From positions 1 to 64,000 of the forward strand of contig NZ_BAUA01000015.1 in the NCBI RefSeq assembly GCF_000710915.1: 64,000 nucleotides of DNA, in the 5' to 3' direction. The position numbers and the translations under genes are program-made. The stretch comes from Nocardia brasiliensis IFM 10847 (GTDB lineage Bacteria; Actinomycetota; Actinomycetes; Mycobacteriales; Mycobacteriaceae). This document shows, piece by piece, positions 7,999 through 17,293 of this stretch; the first letter of the stretch is position 1; every line of letters begins with the position of its first letter. The notes below the pieces were generated by a model, which saw nothing but the letters and a program-made list of their open reading frames with translations, was not told where the DNA came from and made no database searches.

Positions 7999-9251
7999 TG
8001 GACGCGATCGTTGCGCCCTCCGCCACGTTGGCCCTGAACGAGAAGATCAATGCCCGGCGGGCGGCCGGCGACGACATCCTGCACCTCGGGTTCGGCGAAG
8101 CCGGTCTGCCGGTACTGCCGGAAGTCGCTGCGGCACTGGCCGAAGGGGCGACGGCGAATTCGTATACGCCCGTGGCCGGGACCATGCCCGCGCGGACGGC
8201 CGCCGCAGGGTATCTCTCGCGAGGCGGGCTGCCGACGAGTCCCGAGCAGGTGCTGCTCGCGCCGGGGAGCAAGGCGTTGCTGTTCGCCGCGCTCGCGGTG
8301 CTGCCCGGCGATGTCGTGCTGCCGATTCCGTCGTGGGTGAGCTATCCGGCGCAGATCGGGGTGATCGGCAAGCGTGCCATCGGGGTGCCGATTCCCCGCG
8401 AGGTGGGTGGTGTGCCGGACCCCGACCTGCTCGAGGCGGCGCTCGCGAGCGCCCGTGCCGAGGGCGCCGATCCGCGGATACTCATCCTGACCGTGCCGGA
8501 CAATCCCACGGGAACGGTGGCCGGCGCGGCCATCATGGGGCGGGTGTGCGAGATCGCCGATCGGCACGGGCTGACGATCCTCTGCGACGAGATCTATCGT
8601 GATCTCGCGTATGACCCTGCGACATCGTGCAGTCCGGCTCTGCTGTTGCCGCAGCGCACCATCGTGACCGGCGGCCTGAGCAAGTCGATGGCTCTCGGCG
8701 GCTGGCGTATCGGATACCTTCGCACGCCACCCAATCGCGCCGGACAGCAACTGGCGCAACGGATCGGCGGCCTCGGCAGCGAAATCTGGTCCTGCCTGTC
8801 CGGCCCCATGCAGGCGGCGGCGACCTTCGTCTTCGAGGCGCCGACAGTGGTGACCGAGCGCATCGTGGCCAGCCGGCGACTGCACGCCGCCGTCGCCACC
8901 ACCGCCCACACGATCTTCACCAAGGCCGGAATCGCTTGCCGCGCACCGCAGGCCGGCTTCTATCTCTACCCGGATCTGGAAAGCCTCCGGCCCGCCCTGT
9001 CGCGCCGCGGCATCGAAACCGGTGTCGCCCTGGCCGATCACCTGCTCGACGATTTCGGCATCGGCGTCCTGGCCGGCGCGCATTTCGGCGACACCCCCAC
9101 TGCACTACGCTTCCGCGCCGCGACGAGCCTCCTCTACGGCAGCACCCCCGACCAACGTCGTCAAGCCCTGGCCAGCACCGACCCCACCGCCCTCCCGTGG
9201 ATAGCCACCGCCCTCGACCGCCTGCAGAACGCCCTCGAATCCCTGTCCTGA
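7998..9251 (+). CDS. PLP-dependent class I/II aminotransferase
   Basis: 417 residues of fold-type I aminotransferase. Visible landmarks are the DNPTGT loop (N169), the cofactor-binding Asp in LCDEIYRDL (D197), and the Schiff-base lysine K229 in GGLSKSMALGGWRIGY. The enzyme moves amino groups between amino and keto acids in the cytosol. Because it is coupled to a cysteine-dioxygenase-like gene, transamination of cysteine sulfinate to 3-sulfinylpyruvate, which breaks down to pyruvate and sulfite, is an attractive role; this is inference. Alternatives are aspartate- or alanine-type aminotransferases. Confidence 0.87.
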   Translation: MDAIVAPSATLALNEKINARRAAGDDILHLGFGEAGLPVLPEVAAALAEGATANSYTPVAGTMPARTAAAGYLSRGGLPTSPEQVLLAPGSKALLFAALAVLPGDVVLPIPSWVSYPAQIGVIGKRAIGVPIPREVGGVPDPDLLEAALASARAEGADPRILILTVPDNPTGTVAGAAIMGRVCEIADRHGLTILCDEIYRDLAYDPATSCSPALLLPQRTIVTGGLSKSMALGGWRIGYLRTPPNRAGQQLAQRIGGLGSEIWSCLSGPMQAAATFVFEAPTVVTERIVASRRLHAAVATTAHTIFTKAGIACRAPQAGFYLYPDLESLRPALSRRGIETGVALADHLLDDFGIGVLAGAHFGDTPTALRFRAATSLLYGSTPDQRRQALASTDPTALPWIATALDRLQNALESLS

Positions 9252-9260
9252 GCACGCCCA

Positions 9261-9283
9261 AAACAAGACGGACCGTCTCGTTT
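9261..9283. promoter_or_regulatory. TetR-type operator upstream of the TetR gene
   Basis: AAACAAGACGG-A-CCGTCTCGTTT is an 11-1-11 inverted repeat with one mismatch, of the common TetR operator type built on AGACGGnCCGTCT. TAGGGT (9290-9295) is a fair -10 element, only 5 bases before the ATG at 9301, so the mRNA is probably leaderless and the operator covers the -35/-10 region. This implies autorepression. Confidence 0.75.
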
Positions 9284-9300
9284 CGCTGTAGGGTGGGGGG

Positions 9301-9900
9301 ATGGCGGGAGCTGGTGGGCCGGATCCGGGGCGGCGGAGTGAGCGGTCGCGGAGTGCGATTCTGACCGCGACGTACGAGCTGATCTCGGAGGTCGGGTACG
9401 GGAAGTTGTCGATCGAGGCGATCGCGGCGCGGGCGGGAGTGGGGAAGCAGACGATCTATCGGTGGTGGCCGTCGAAAGGGGCGGTGGTTTTCGACGCGCT
9501 GGCCGCGCTGAGCGAGGGCGCGGACGGCGATATCGCGTTGCCGGACACCGGTGATCTGGCGGCGGATCTGCGAACGGTGTTGCGCGCCACGGTCGCCGAG
9601 TTCGCCGACCCGGCGTTCGAGGCCCCGATTCGTGCGCTCAACCTCGAGATCATCAACGATCCGGAGCTGGCACGGACCTATCGGGACCGGATGGAGCAGC
9701 CGATCAAAGCGGCGAAGCTGGATCGGCTGCGCAGCGCCCAGCAGGCGGGGCAGCTACCGGCGGACGCCGACCTCGAGCTGATTCTCGACCTGCTGTACGC
9801 GCCGATCACCCAGCGCTGGCTGATGCGCTCCGGCCCGCTCGACGCGGCGTTCGCCGACGCCCTGGTCGACGCGGTGCTGCGCGCCTTCGCCCCGGGCTGA
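9301..9900 (+). CDS. TetR/AcrR-family repressor
   Basis: 199 residues. The N-terminal TetR helix-turn-helix spans about residues 15-62, with LSIEAIAARAGVGKQTIYRW followed by the K-G of the family pattern. The C-terminal helical ligand domain (about 75-190) resembles the TetR_C_11-type group. An operator-like palindrome sits immediately upstream of the likely leaderless start. There is no divergent partner: the aminotransferase ends 50 bp upstream in the same direction, and a small membrane protein follows 143 bp downstream, so targets other than itself are unknown. Confidence 0.9.
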   Translation: MAGAGGPDPGRRSERSRSAILTATYELISEVGYGKLSIEAIAARAGVGKQTIYRWWPSKGAVVFDALAALSEGADGDIALPDTGDLAADLRTVLRATVAEFADPAFEAPIRALNLEIINDPELARTYRDRMEQPIKAAKLDRLRSAQQAGQLPADADLELILDLLYAPITQRWLMRSGPLDAAFADALVDAVLRAFAPG

Positions 9901-10043
9901 GCGCGCGTACCCGGCGCAGCACGCCGATCCGACCTGCGCGACGGTTCGGCGACGCGGATCGCGCCGGTGCCCGTCGTATGATCTCCCGGCGTCGTCTCGA
10001 ACCAGTTGTTTGCGCGAATCCATGACCCGGGGAAAGGTGCGAG

Positions 10044-10370
10044 ATGGCGAACATGGCCCGAGGATTGCTGGCTACCGTCATTGTCGCCGCCACTTTCGCG
10101 TTCGGTTGCTACTGGTACGTTTTCGGCAGGCCGGATTGGCTGTGGAACGGGCCCAAGACAATTGCGATATCGGGACAGCGGTTCGCGGTTGCGGGGATGT
10201 ACGACCAAACGCGGGGGCCGGTGCAGTGCCTGACCGAGCGACGGTCCATCCTGCTCACCGGGCTCGAATATTGCGTGGTCGACGAGGCGGAACCCGCGAC
10301 CGGGGTCTTGTTCTGGTATCTCGGGGAGGTCTACACCATCAATATGCAAGAACCACTGGGGTTTCCGTAG
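10044..10370 (+). CDS. Small membrane-anchored or exported hypothetical protein
   Basis: 108 residues with an N-terminal hydrophobic segment (about 5-25, LLATVIVAATFAFGCYWYVF) that is an uncleaved anchor or signal peptide. A short Trp-containing extracytoplasmic domain follows, with two later cysteines that could form a disulfide, and contains GQRFAVAGMYDQTRGPVQC. The start has a good GAAAGG ribosome site. I do not recognise the family. It stands alone between the TetR gene and the RraA-like gene. Confidence 0.6.
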   Translation: MANMARGLLATVIVAATFAFGCYWYVFGRPDWLWNGPKTIAISGQRFAVAGMYDQTRGPVQCLTERRSILLTGLEYCVVDEAEPATGVLFWYLGEVYTINMQEPLGFP

Positions 10371-10434
10371 CCGCGTCCCGGCCGGGGTAAGGTCAGGTCA
10401 ATTGCATATTCCTACCCTCGAAGGGGCGGTACCG

Positions 10435-11094
10435 ATGCCGGCCGACCAGCTTGTCGAGAAATTCCGTGCCGTCGATACCACCGCGCTGTGTGATGCCGAC
10501 AAATCGACGCGGGTGCTGGACAGTGCGATTCGGCCGCGCTCGGGCGGCGTGCGGATCTTCGGTCCCGCGTTCACGGTCCGATGCACCGGCGACTTCTTCG
10601 CGGTGCTCCGGGCGATCGAGGCCGCGGCGCCCGGCGATGTGCTGGTCGTCGACGGCGGCGGCAGCGAGATCGCCTTCGCCGGTGAGCTGTTCGCGCGGGG
10701 TGCGCTCGTCCGTCAGCTCGGTGGCATCGTCGTCGACGGCGGGTACCGCGATATCGCCTACGTCCGGTCCTGCCCGCTGCCGATCTACAGCCGCTTCGTC
10801 ACCCCGATGGCAGGCAGCACAACCGAACTCGGCGAGTTGCAGATCCCGGTGACCTGCGGCGGCGTGCCGGTGGTGCCCGGTGATCTGATCCTCGCCGACG
10901 AGGAGGGCGTCATCGTGGTCGCCCCGGACCGCATCGAGACGCTGCTCGACGACGCCGCGGCGGTCAAAGAGGCCGAGGCCGGGCTCGTCGCGAAATTGGC
11001 TGCGGGAGCCACTCTCAGCGACGGACTCAATGTCGCCGCGCACGCCGACGCGCTGCACCGGGGTGAGCCGTCGGCACTCCAGTTCCTCGTTTGA
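10435..11094 (+). CDS. RraA-like / HMG-aldolase family protein
   Basis: 219 residues from ATG 10435, which has GAAGGGGCGG upstream; a TTG 11 codons earlier is possible but weaker. The fold is the RraA / 4-hydroxy-4-methyl-2-oxoglutarate aldolase family: GDVLVVDGGGSEIAFAGELF, then GGIVVDGGYRD (about residues 95-107) containing the metal- and substrate-binding Arg-Asp. Family members are class II aldolases or oxaloacetate decarboxylases, and in some bacteria inhibitors of RNase E. It is sometimes mis-annotated as a menaquinone methyltransferase. Substrate unknown. It converges with the PLP decarboxylase 40 bp away. Confidence 0.85.
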   Translation: MPADQLVEKFRAVDTTALCDADKSTRVLDSAIRPRSGGVRIFGPAFTVRCTGDFFAVLRAIEAAAPGDVLVVDGGGSEIAFAGELFARGALVRQLGGIVVDGGYRDIAYVRSCPLPIYSRFVTPMAGSTTELGELQIPVTCGGVPVVPGDLILADEEGVIVVAPDRIETLLDDAAAVKEAEAGLVAKLAAGATLSDGLNVAAHADALHRGEPSALQFLV

Positions 11095-11134
11095 GTCTCG
11101 GCGAACAGCGCAGAGCGGCAGCGCGATTCGCCGG

Positions 11135-12559
11135 TCATAGCGTGGGTCCCAGCTCGCGGATCACCTCGATCAGCAGATCGGCTTCGGGCTCGGTGATGCG
11201 CCAGTTGACGAAAGTCGGGCGCAGCGCCGTCACACCACGGTATTTGGTGGTGCCCACGTAGACCCGTCCGTCCGCGAGGACGGCTGCGCCGAGCCGGGCA
11301 TTGAGATCGTCCAGGTCGGCTTCGGCGACGCCGGGTGGCCGGTAGCGGAAACAGGTGACGCACAACTGCACCGGAGCCAGCAGCTCGAAGTCGGCCGCCG
11401 CGTCGACCACCTGGCCGAGGTGCGCGGCCACGTCGAGGTGCCGTTCGATCATCTCCCGATACCCGGTTCTGCCGTAGGCGCGCAGCGTGGCCCAGATCGG
11501 GAACGCGCGTGCACGGCGGGAGGATTCGGGGCCGTGCATGTTGTAGCTGAGCTGTTCGTCGTCGAGGGTCGGCAGGTAGTCCGCGCCCCAACTGCCGAAG
11601 GTCTTGCCGAGCACGGACTTGTCCTTGACGAACGAGAAGCCGCTCTCCTGCGGCACATTGAGCCATTTGTGTCCATCGGCGGTGATCGAGTCGGCCCGCT
11701 CCACTCCCGCGGCGAGGTGTGCGGTGCGTGGTGACACGGTGGCGAACAGCCCGAACGCGCCGTCGACGTGGAACCAGGCGCGGTACTTCTCGGCGAGTTC
11801 GGCGAGGTCCGCGAGCGGATCGCAATCGCCCGCGTTCACCTCGCCGAGATTGCCGACGAGCACGGCGGGTGCCCCGTCGAGTTCGACCAGTGCTCGCTCC
11901 AACGCCCGCGGGTCCAGCCGTCCCGCGTCGTCACGGACGAAGGTGCGCAGCGTATCCCGGCCGCAACCGAGGATCTGCAGCGCCTTACGGGTGCTGGCGT
12001 GCACGAGACCGCTGGTGAACACCGGCATCCGCGGCAGTCCCGCCAAACCCTGGGCGACCACGTCGTGCCCGTGCCGTCCGGCCCACCAGTAGCGGGCCGC
12101 GGCGAGCCCGGTGAGATTGGCGAAGGTGGCGCTCGGCGTGAGTACCGCGCCGAAGTCCGCGGGCAGGCCGAAAAGGTCTTTGAGCCACCCGAGCACCACG
12201 GTTTCGGTGCGTGCGGCCAACGGGGAAGTGACCCAGAGGCCCGCATTCTGGTCCAGCAGCGTGGTTATCCAGTCCCCGGCGAGCGCGGCGGGCGTCGCCC
12301 CGCCCACTACGAGGTGGAAGAAGCGCGGTCCGGCGCTGTGTACCGCCGCCTCGGTGCCGACGCGCAGCAATTGTTCGACAGCGGCCAGGGTGCCGTCGCC
12401 GTGCTCGGGCAGCGGACCGGTGAGTTCATCGATCAGCGGATCGGCGGTGCCGTCGTGCACCAGGCGTTGCGGCAGGCTGTCGAGATACGGTCCGGCGGCC
12501 GCGCGCACCAGCTCCATTGCGCGTGCGGCGAGTTCCTGTTCTTTCAGCGGATCGGCCAT
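11135..12559 (-). CDS. Group II PLP-dependent amino-acid decarboxylase
   Basis: 474 residues, the usual length of aromatic-L-amino-acid / glutamate-type decarboxylases. Visible parts are the N-terminal helical arm, the cofactor-binding segment around FHVDGAFGLFA with the Asp that contacts the pyridine nitrogen, and the Schiff-base lysine in ITADGHKWLNVP (about residue 296). It would decarboxylate an amino acid such as Tyr, Trp, Dopa or a related substrate, giving an amine and CO2 in the cytosol. Substrate choice cannot be set from sequence. It is monocistronic and divergent from terD. Confidence 0.85.
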   Translation of the reverse strand: MADPLKEQELAARAMELVRAAAGPYLDSLPQRLVHDGTADPLIDELTGPLPEHGDGTLAAVEQLLRVGTEAAVHSAGPRFFHLVVGGATPAALAGDWITTLLDQNAGLWVTSPLAARTETVVLGWLKDLFGLPADFGAVLTPSATFANLTGLAAARYWWAGRHGHDVVAQGLAGLPRMPVFTSGLVHASTRKALQILGCGRDTLRTFVRDDAGRLDPRALERALVELDGAPAVLVGNLGEVNAGDCDPLADLAELAEKYRAWFHVDGAFGLFATVSPRTAHLAAGVERADSITADGHKWLNVPQESGFSFVKDKSVLGKTFGSWGADYLPTLDDEQLSYNMHGPESSRRARAFPIWATLRAYGRTGYREMIERHLDVAAHLGQVVDAAADFELLAPVQLCVTCFRYRPPGVAEADLDDLNARLGAAVLADGRVYVGTTKYRGVTALRPTFVNWRITEPEADLLIEVIRELGPTL

Positions 12560-12708
12560 ACCTCTACCGAACTCTCGTGGGATCGCTGTTGTAAATAGCC
12601 GGCCATTGAGAGCCGATGCGTATCAAACCTTTTCGTTGAGCTGTCCGCAGCCGGAACGAGACTTTATCGCCCCCTTGGATTTACGAAACCGCCGCTAGTC
12701 TGAAGCCT

Positions 12709-13290
12709 ATGATCACGCTCAAGAAAGAAGACGGCGCCGCAGATCTTGCCGGTGTCACCAAGCTGAGTGTCGGCGTGAGCTGGGATCCTTCCGGGGGCAC
12801 CAGCGGCGGCGCACTGGGCTGGGCGCGGCGTAAGCGCGGCGTCGACCTCGATTTGATCGCCATCCTGATGCAGGGCAGCGAGCCGGTTCGCTTCGCCGGA
12901 CTCGATTCGCTGGACCCGCTCGGCAACGGCTCGGTACTGCACTCCGGGGACGAGCAGACCGGCGCCGCCACCGGCGACGACGAGACGGTGCACGTGACGT
13001 TCGCGGACGTGCCGGGCGGCATCGACGCGATCGTGTTCGTCGCCGCGGCGTTCAAGAAGGGCAGTTCCTTCGAGAAGGCCAACAACATCAGCTTCAAGGT
13101 GTACGACGCGAGCGGCGGCAGCAGCCAGCAGGTCGCCGACATCTGGCCGTCACTGCTCGGCGCGGACAACGCGAACGCCGTCGCCCGGGCGTTCCGCAAC
13201 GGTGCGAACTGGCAGCTGGAAGTGCTCAACCGCAAGGGCAAGATCAAGCAGGGCGACAAGCAGGCCCTGCTCCGCTTCGCGCTCGCGTAG
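12709..13290 (+). CDS. TerD-family stress protein
   Basis: 193 residues matching TerD in full length: MITLKKEDG, then LSVGVSWDPS (about 18-27), then GVDLDLIAILM (about 41-51), then the conserved DETVHVTFADVP region. The acidic loops bind calcium in characterised TerD proteins. Members are linked to tellurite, phage and general envelope or oxidative stress, acting as cytosolic or membrane-associated complexes. No other ter genes are nearby, so this is a solitary copy, as is common in actinomycetes. It is divergent from the decarboxylase. Confidence 0.9.
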   Translation: MITLKKEDGAADLAGVTKLSVGVSWDPSGGTSGGALGWARRKRGVDLDLIAILMQGSEPVRFAGLDSLDPLGNGSVLHSGDEQTGAATGDDETVHVTFADVPGGIDAIVFVAAAFKKGSSFEKANNISFKVYDASGGSSQQVADIWPSLLGADNANAVARAFRNGANWQLEVLNRKGKIKQGDKQALLRFALA

Positions 13291-13325
13291 CCGGCCCCGG
13301 CCGGCCCGCAGGCCGCGTGGGCGGG

Positions 13326-14153
13326 TCAGGTCAGGTGGTCGAATTCGCCGCTGACCCAGCGGATATGGCGCTCCGCGGAGCGGTGCACGGCCTGTTTGGC
13401 GTCCTGGTCCACGGTGTCGCCGCCCAGCGTGTAGAGACGGTCGTACTCGAACTGGTCCAGCCGGTCGACGATGCGCCGCACGACGGCGGGCGAGAGCGGC
13501 ACATGCTTGGGGAAGTTGCGCTGGAACGTCACCCAGCCGGGCGCGAGGCTGCCGCTGACGGTGTCGCCGGTGAGCAGGGTGCCGTCGGCGGTGCGGGCGA
13601 CGGAGCTGCCACGCATGTGACCGCCGACGTGGATCAGTTCGAGGCCGGGCAACGGTTCGATGCGATCGGTCCAGTACTCGAGCACCGGGTCCGGACGCGG
13701 CACCCACTCGCGGTCGAGCGCGTTGATCAAGACCGGCACCTCGCCGAAGGCGTGACTCCAGCTGACCTGCGCGGCGAACATGTGCGGGTGGCTGGTGGCG
13801 ACCACCGCGACGCCGCCGAGCGCGCGGACCCGCTCGACGATGTCGTCGTCGATGTAGGCGGGTGGGTCCCAGAGCAGATTGCCGTGCGGCGTCTGCGCGA
13901 CGAACGACCAGTGGCCGATCGCGAATCGCGGTGTGCGGCGCAGGCTGTGCAGTCCGCGCCCGTGGTCGCGCTGTTCCACCTCGTGCGGTTGCCGCGCGAG
14001 TTCCGCATGCGTCGTCCAATGCCCGTGCGGTCCGAGGTCGCCGCGCTCCTCGATGCTCACCGCGTCGCTGGCGAACACGCAGCCGTTGTCCGGCGGCGGC
14101 GCAACAGTATTCGCGTGTTCGAGCCCGCACCCATCACAGATCCACGTCGTCAT
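13326..14153 (-). CDS. MBL-fold metallo-hydrolase with N-terminal zinc-ribbon-like motif
   Basis: 275 residues from ATG 14153; the upstream extension has no family sequence. The N terminus, MTTWICDGCGLEHA, has a CxxC that may bind zinc. The metallo-beta-lactamase core carries SHPHMFAAQ, HVGGHMRG and LLTGDTVSG. The usual HxHxDH is altered to HPHMFA, so the second metal site is probably incomplete, and the enzyme may be a single-metal or oxidoreductase-type member of the superfamily. It is divergent from the prolyl-oligopeptidase-like gene and converges with terD. Confidence 0.8.
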   Translation of the reverse strand: MTTWICDGCGLEHANTVAPPPDNGCVFASDAVSIEERGDLGPHGHWTTHAELARQPHEVEQRDHGRGLHSLRRTPRFAIGHWSFVAQTPHGNLLWDPPAYIDDDIVERVRALGGVAVVATSHPHMFAAQVSWSHAFGEVPVLINALDREWVPRPDPVLEYWTDRIEPLPGLELIHVGGHMRGSSVARTADGTLLTGDTVSGSLAPGWVTFQRNFPKHVPLSPAVVRRIVDRLDQFEYDRLYTLGGDTVDQDAKQAVHRSAERHIRWVSGEFDHLT

Positions 14154-14268
14154 ACCCGACAGTCTGAAACCTCGACCGCACTCGAGGTCAAGCCGCTCAT
14201 GGGACGTTTCGGTAGGCTGCCCGGGACAGCTCGGTCGGTGCAGCGAAGTGTGATCCGCAGGGAGAAGC

Positions 14269-16401
14269 ATGAGTGGCGTGGGCGTTCGAGGTATGACCAG
14301 GCTCGCCGCGGCAGTGTGCGCGATGCTGACGGTGGCCGCGTGTGGTGGGCGGGACGCGGCGCCGGACGACCCGTTCCTGTGGCTGGAAGAGCTGGACGGT
14401 GCGCGGGCGCGCAGCTGGGTGGCGGCGGAGAACGAGAAGACGCTCGGCGTCCTGGAGCGGGATCCGCGCTACGCCGAGAATCTCGCCACGGCAAAGGAAC
14501 TCGGGAACGCGCCCGACCGTCTGCCGATGCCGCGGCTCGTGGACGGGCGGATCGCCAACTTCTGGCAGGACCCCGCGCACACACGGGGGATCTGGCGGGT
14601 CACCTCGGTCGCCGATTACGAGTCGGTGCAACCGAATTGGACCAGCCTGCTCGATCTGGACGCGCTGGCGAGGACGGAGGGCGCGAACTGGGTCTGGAAG
14701 GGCGCCGACTGCGAGTCGGCGAGCGGGACGCGCTGCCTGATCAGCCTGTCCGACGGCGGCGAGGACGCGGTCACGATTCGCGAATTCGACGTGACCACAG
14801 GTCAATTCGTGGCCGACGGGTTCGTCCTGCCACGCAGCAAACAGAACGTCGCCTGGTCCGGTGACGACACCCTGCTGGTGTCGCGGGAATGGCAGCCGGG
14901 TGAGGTGACCACGTCGGGTTATCCGTACATCGTCAAGAAGGTGGTGCGGGGCCGACCGCTCGCGGACGCGACGGAGGTGGTGCGTGGCGCGAAGACGGAC
15001 GCTCTGGCGACCGCGCCGCTGCTGCTGAGTGACGGAAACGGCAACAGAATCAACGTAGTTCAGCGCTCACCGTCGTTCTTCGAACGCGGCTTCACCCTGC
15101 TCACCGAGTCGGGCACGGCCGCCCTAGCGCTGCCCCCGAAGTCGGACTTCGCCGGCCGGGTCGGCGACCGGATCGTGCTGACCGTGCGGCAGGACTGGAC
15201 GATCGCAGGCGCGACTTTCCGTGCGGGGTCGCTGGTGTCGCTCAACGCCGACGAGATGGTGGCAGATCCGCAGCGGCTACGCGCCACCCCGGTGTACGTG
15301 CCGGGTCCCGCCGAGACCGCCGAGGGTGTGCTCGCCACCCGCGATCGGCTGGTCGTCACCTCGATGAACGACGTGCGCGGCCGCGCCGCCGTGTACACCC
15401 CGCAGCCGGACGGTTCCTGGTCGGCAGCCCCGGTTCCGTTGCCGGACAACGCCGCGATCGCGACGGTGGACGCGGACGTGAAGGGCAGTGCCGCGTATCT
15501 GTCGGTGACGTCTTTTCTGGATCCGACCACCGTGTGGCGGCTGGACACCGTGAGCGGGCAGGCGCAACCGGTGAAATCCACACCGCCCAGGTTCGATTCA
15601 TCCCGCTACGTGGTCGAACAGCACAAGGCCGTCTCGCCCGACGGCACCGAGGTGCCGTACTTCATCGTGCACGCCGCCGATCTGCGTTTCGACAGCAGCA
15701 CGCCCACGATCATGTACGGCTACGGCGGTTTCGAGATCTCGCAAACCCCTACCTATGACGGCGTTCTCGGCAGGCTGTGGCTGGCGCGGGGCGGCGCTTT
15801 CGTAGTGGCCAACATCCGCGGCGGCGGTGAATTCGGACCCGCCTGGCACGAGGCGGCGCTGACCACCAACCGTCAGCGGGCCTTCGACGACTTCGCCGCG
15901 GTCGGCAAGGACTTGATCGCCAGGAACATCACCGCGCCAAGGCATCTCGGCATTCTGGGTGGTTCGAACGGCGGGCTGCTGATGGGTGTCGAGCTCACTC
16001 AGCACCCGGACATGTGGCAGGCGGTGGGCATTCAGGTGCCTCTGCTCGACATGGTGCGCTACGAGAAAATCGCCGCGGGGGCTTCCTGGGTGGGCGAATA
16101 CGGCAGTGTCGCCGACCCGGCGCAGCGCGCGTTCCTCGAATCCATCTCGCCGTATCGCCAATTGCGTTCCGGGGTGCGCTATCCCGAGCCGTTCATCTGG
16201 ACCACCACCAAGGACGACCGGGTCGGACCGCAGCACGCGCGCAAGTTCGCCGCTCGGCTCGCCGAACTCGGCAACCCGTACCTCTTCTACGAGGCGACCC
16301 AGGGCGGCCACGGCGCGGGTACCACGATCGATGAGCAGGCGCAGATGAGCGCCCTGCAATACACCTATTTCATGCGGCGGCTGATGGCGCCGAGCCAGTG
16401 A
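14269..16401 (+). CDS. Prolyl-oligopeptidase-family (S9) serine peptidase, lipoprotein
   Basis: 710 residues. Residues 1-26 are a lipoprotein signal with the lipobox TVAAC|GG, so the enzyme is expected outside the membrane. An N-terminal beta-propeller region (about 40-420) is followed by the alpha/beta-hydrolase domain with Ser in GGSNGGLLMG (about 565), Asp in KDDRVGPQHA (about 648) and His in GGHGAGT (about 681). The family cleaves after proline in short peptides; acylaminoacyl-peptidase or esterase activity is possible. The start is supported by GGGAGAAGC just upstream. Confidence 0.9.
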   Translation: MSGVGVRGMTRLAAAVCAMLTVAACGGRDAAPDDPFLWLEELDGARARSWVAAENEKTLGVLERDPRYAENLATAKELGNAPDRLPMPRLVDGRIANFWQDPAHTRGIWRVTSVADYESVQPNWTSLLDLDALARTEGANWVWKGADCESASGTRCLISLSDGGEDAVTIREFDVTTGQFVADGFVLPRSKQNVAWSGDDTLLVSREWQPGEVTTSGYPYIVKKVVRGRPLADATEVVRGAKTDALATAPLLLSDGNGNRINVVQRSPSFFERGFTLLTESGTAALALPPKSDFAGRVGDRIVLTVRQDWTIAGATFRAGSLVSLNADEMVADPQRLRATPVYVPGPAETAEGVLATRDRLVVTSMNDVRGRAAVYTPQPDGSWSAAPVPLPDNAAIATVDADVKGSAAYLSVTSFLDPTTVWRLDTVSGQAQPVKSTPPRFDSSRYVVEQHKAVSPDGTEVPYFIVHAADLRFDSSTPTIMYGYGGFEISQTPTYDGVLGRLWLARGGAFVVANIRGGGEFGPAWHEAALTTNRQRAFDDFAAVGKDLIARNITAPRHLGILGGSNGGLLMGVELTQHPDMWQAVGIQVPLLDMVRYEKIAAGASWVGEYGSVADPAQRAFLESISPYRQLRSGVRYPEPFIWTTTKDDRVGPQHARKFAARLAELGNPYLFYEATQGGHGAGTTIDEQAQMSALQYTYFMRRLMAPSQ

Positions 16402-16404
16402 AGC

Positions 16405-17157
16405 TCAGACGAAGAACGTTTCGGTGGTGCCGGTGAACCGGTCGAGCGCGTGCGGCGGCAGCACGGCCTGATCGGCGGGATGTTCCGAGATCGGCAGGAT
16501 CTGGCTGCGGAACTGCGCGATGGCGCGCAATTTGGCCTCGACCGCCGGGGCGGGGAGGGTCAAGGTGCGGGCCCGGCTGCTGGGCACCACGGGATGTTCG
16601 GGAGTCGCCCAGTGCCACATCCAGATCGGGAATTCCAGCAGCCGGGTAGGCGAATCGGCGCAGGCCGCAGCGGCGGCGCGGCCCACCGCCTCGTGGTCGG
16701 GGTGCCCGTCGTGGCGCCACGTCGTCGCGCACCACACGCCGGAGCGCCCGCAGTCGGCGAGCACGCCGGTGAGGGCATCGGTGACCGCCTCCTCCGCGGT
16801 GGCCACCTTGCCGTCTTCGACGCCTAACTGGAGCGGCGCGTCGACGCCCAATTCCGCTGCCGCGCGCCGTGATTCCAACGCGCGCAGGTCCGCGAGCTCG
16901 GCGGGCGAGTAGGTGGGCGAGCCGGGATGGGAGCCTTCGCCGTCGGTGACCGTGACGACGGTGACCGGCAGACCTTGCGCGCGTGCCAGCGCGATCAGCC
17001 CGCCGACCCCGAGCACCTCGTCGTCGGGATGTGGCGCGACCACGACCAGATGCCGCCAACCCACCAGGGAGAGCTCATGATGACGCTGCCGCCAAGGCGA
17101 CCAGGCGCTGACCGGGGTACCTCGGGCGGCTAGGTCGATGATCTGTTCGGCAACCAT
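16405..17157 (-). CDS. PIG-L / LmbE-family N-deacetylase
   Basis: 250 residues beginning MVAEQIIDLA; the frame stays open far upstream antisense to the pyruvate oxidase gene, but family sequence starts here. The zinc motif PHPDDEVLG (about 42-50) and the later HPDH (about 153) are the two halves of the metal site. PIG-L enzymes remove N-acetyl groups from GlcNAc-type sugars; in actinomycetes they serve in mycothiol synthesis and turnover (MshB, Mca) or antibiotic pathways. The sequence differs from MshB length and context, so the substrate is open. It is divergent from poxB and ends 3 bp from the peptidase stop. Confidence 0.87.
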   Translation of the reverse strand: MVAEQIIDLAARGTPVSAWSPWRQRHHELSLVGWRHLVVVAPHPDDEVLGVGGLIALARAQGLPVTVVTVTDGEGSHPGSPTYSPAELADLRALESRRAAAELGVDAPLQLGVEDGKVATAEEAVTDALTGVLADCGRSGVWCATTWRHDGHPDHEAVGRAAAAACADSPTRLLEFPIWMWHWATPEHPVVPSSRARTLTLPAPAVEAKLRAIAQFRSQILPISEHPADQAVLPPHALDRFTGTTETFFV

Positions 17158-17293
17158 GAGGACTCCCTTTCCGCGTGTGCACGGCCGAGATCGGCTCGAT
17201 CGCGCTCGGCATGACTTCGGCGGAGCATGCGTCGGGGCTACCCCGCACGGTCCGGGACAAACGGCGGACGTGACCGCAATGTGGTTCACCTCG

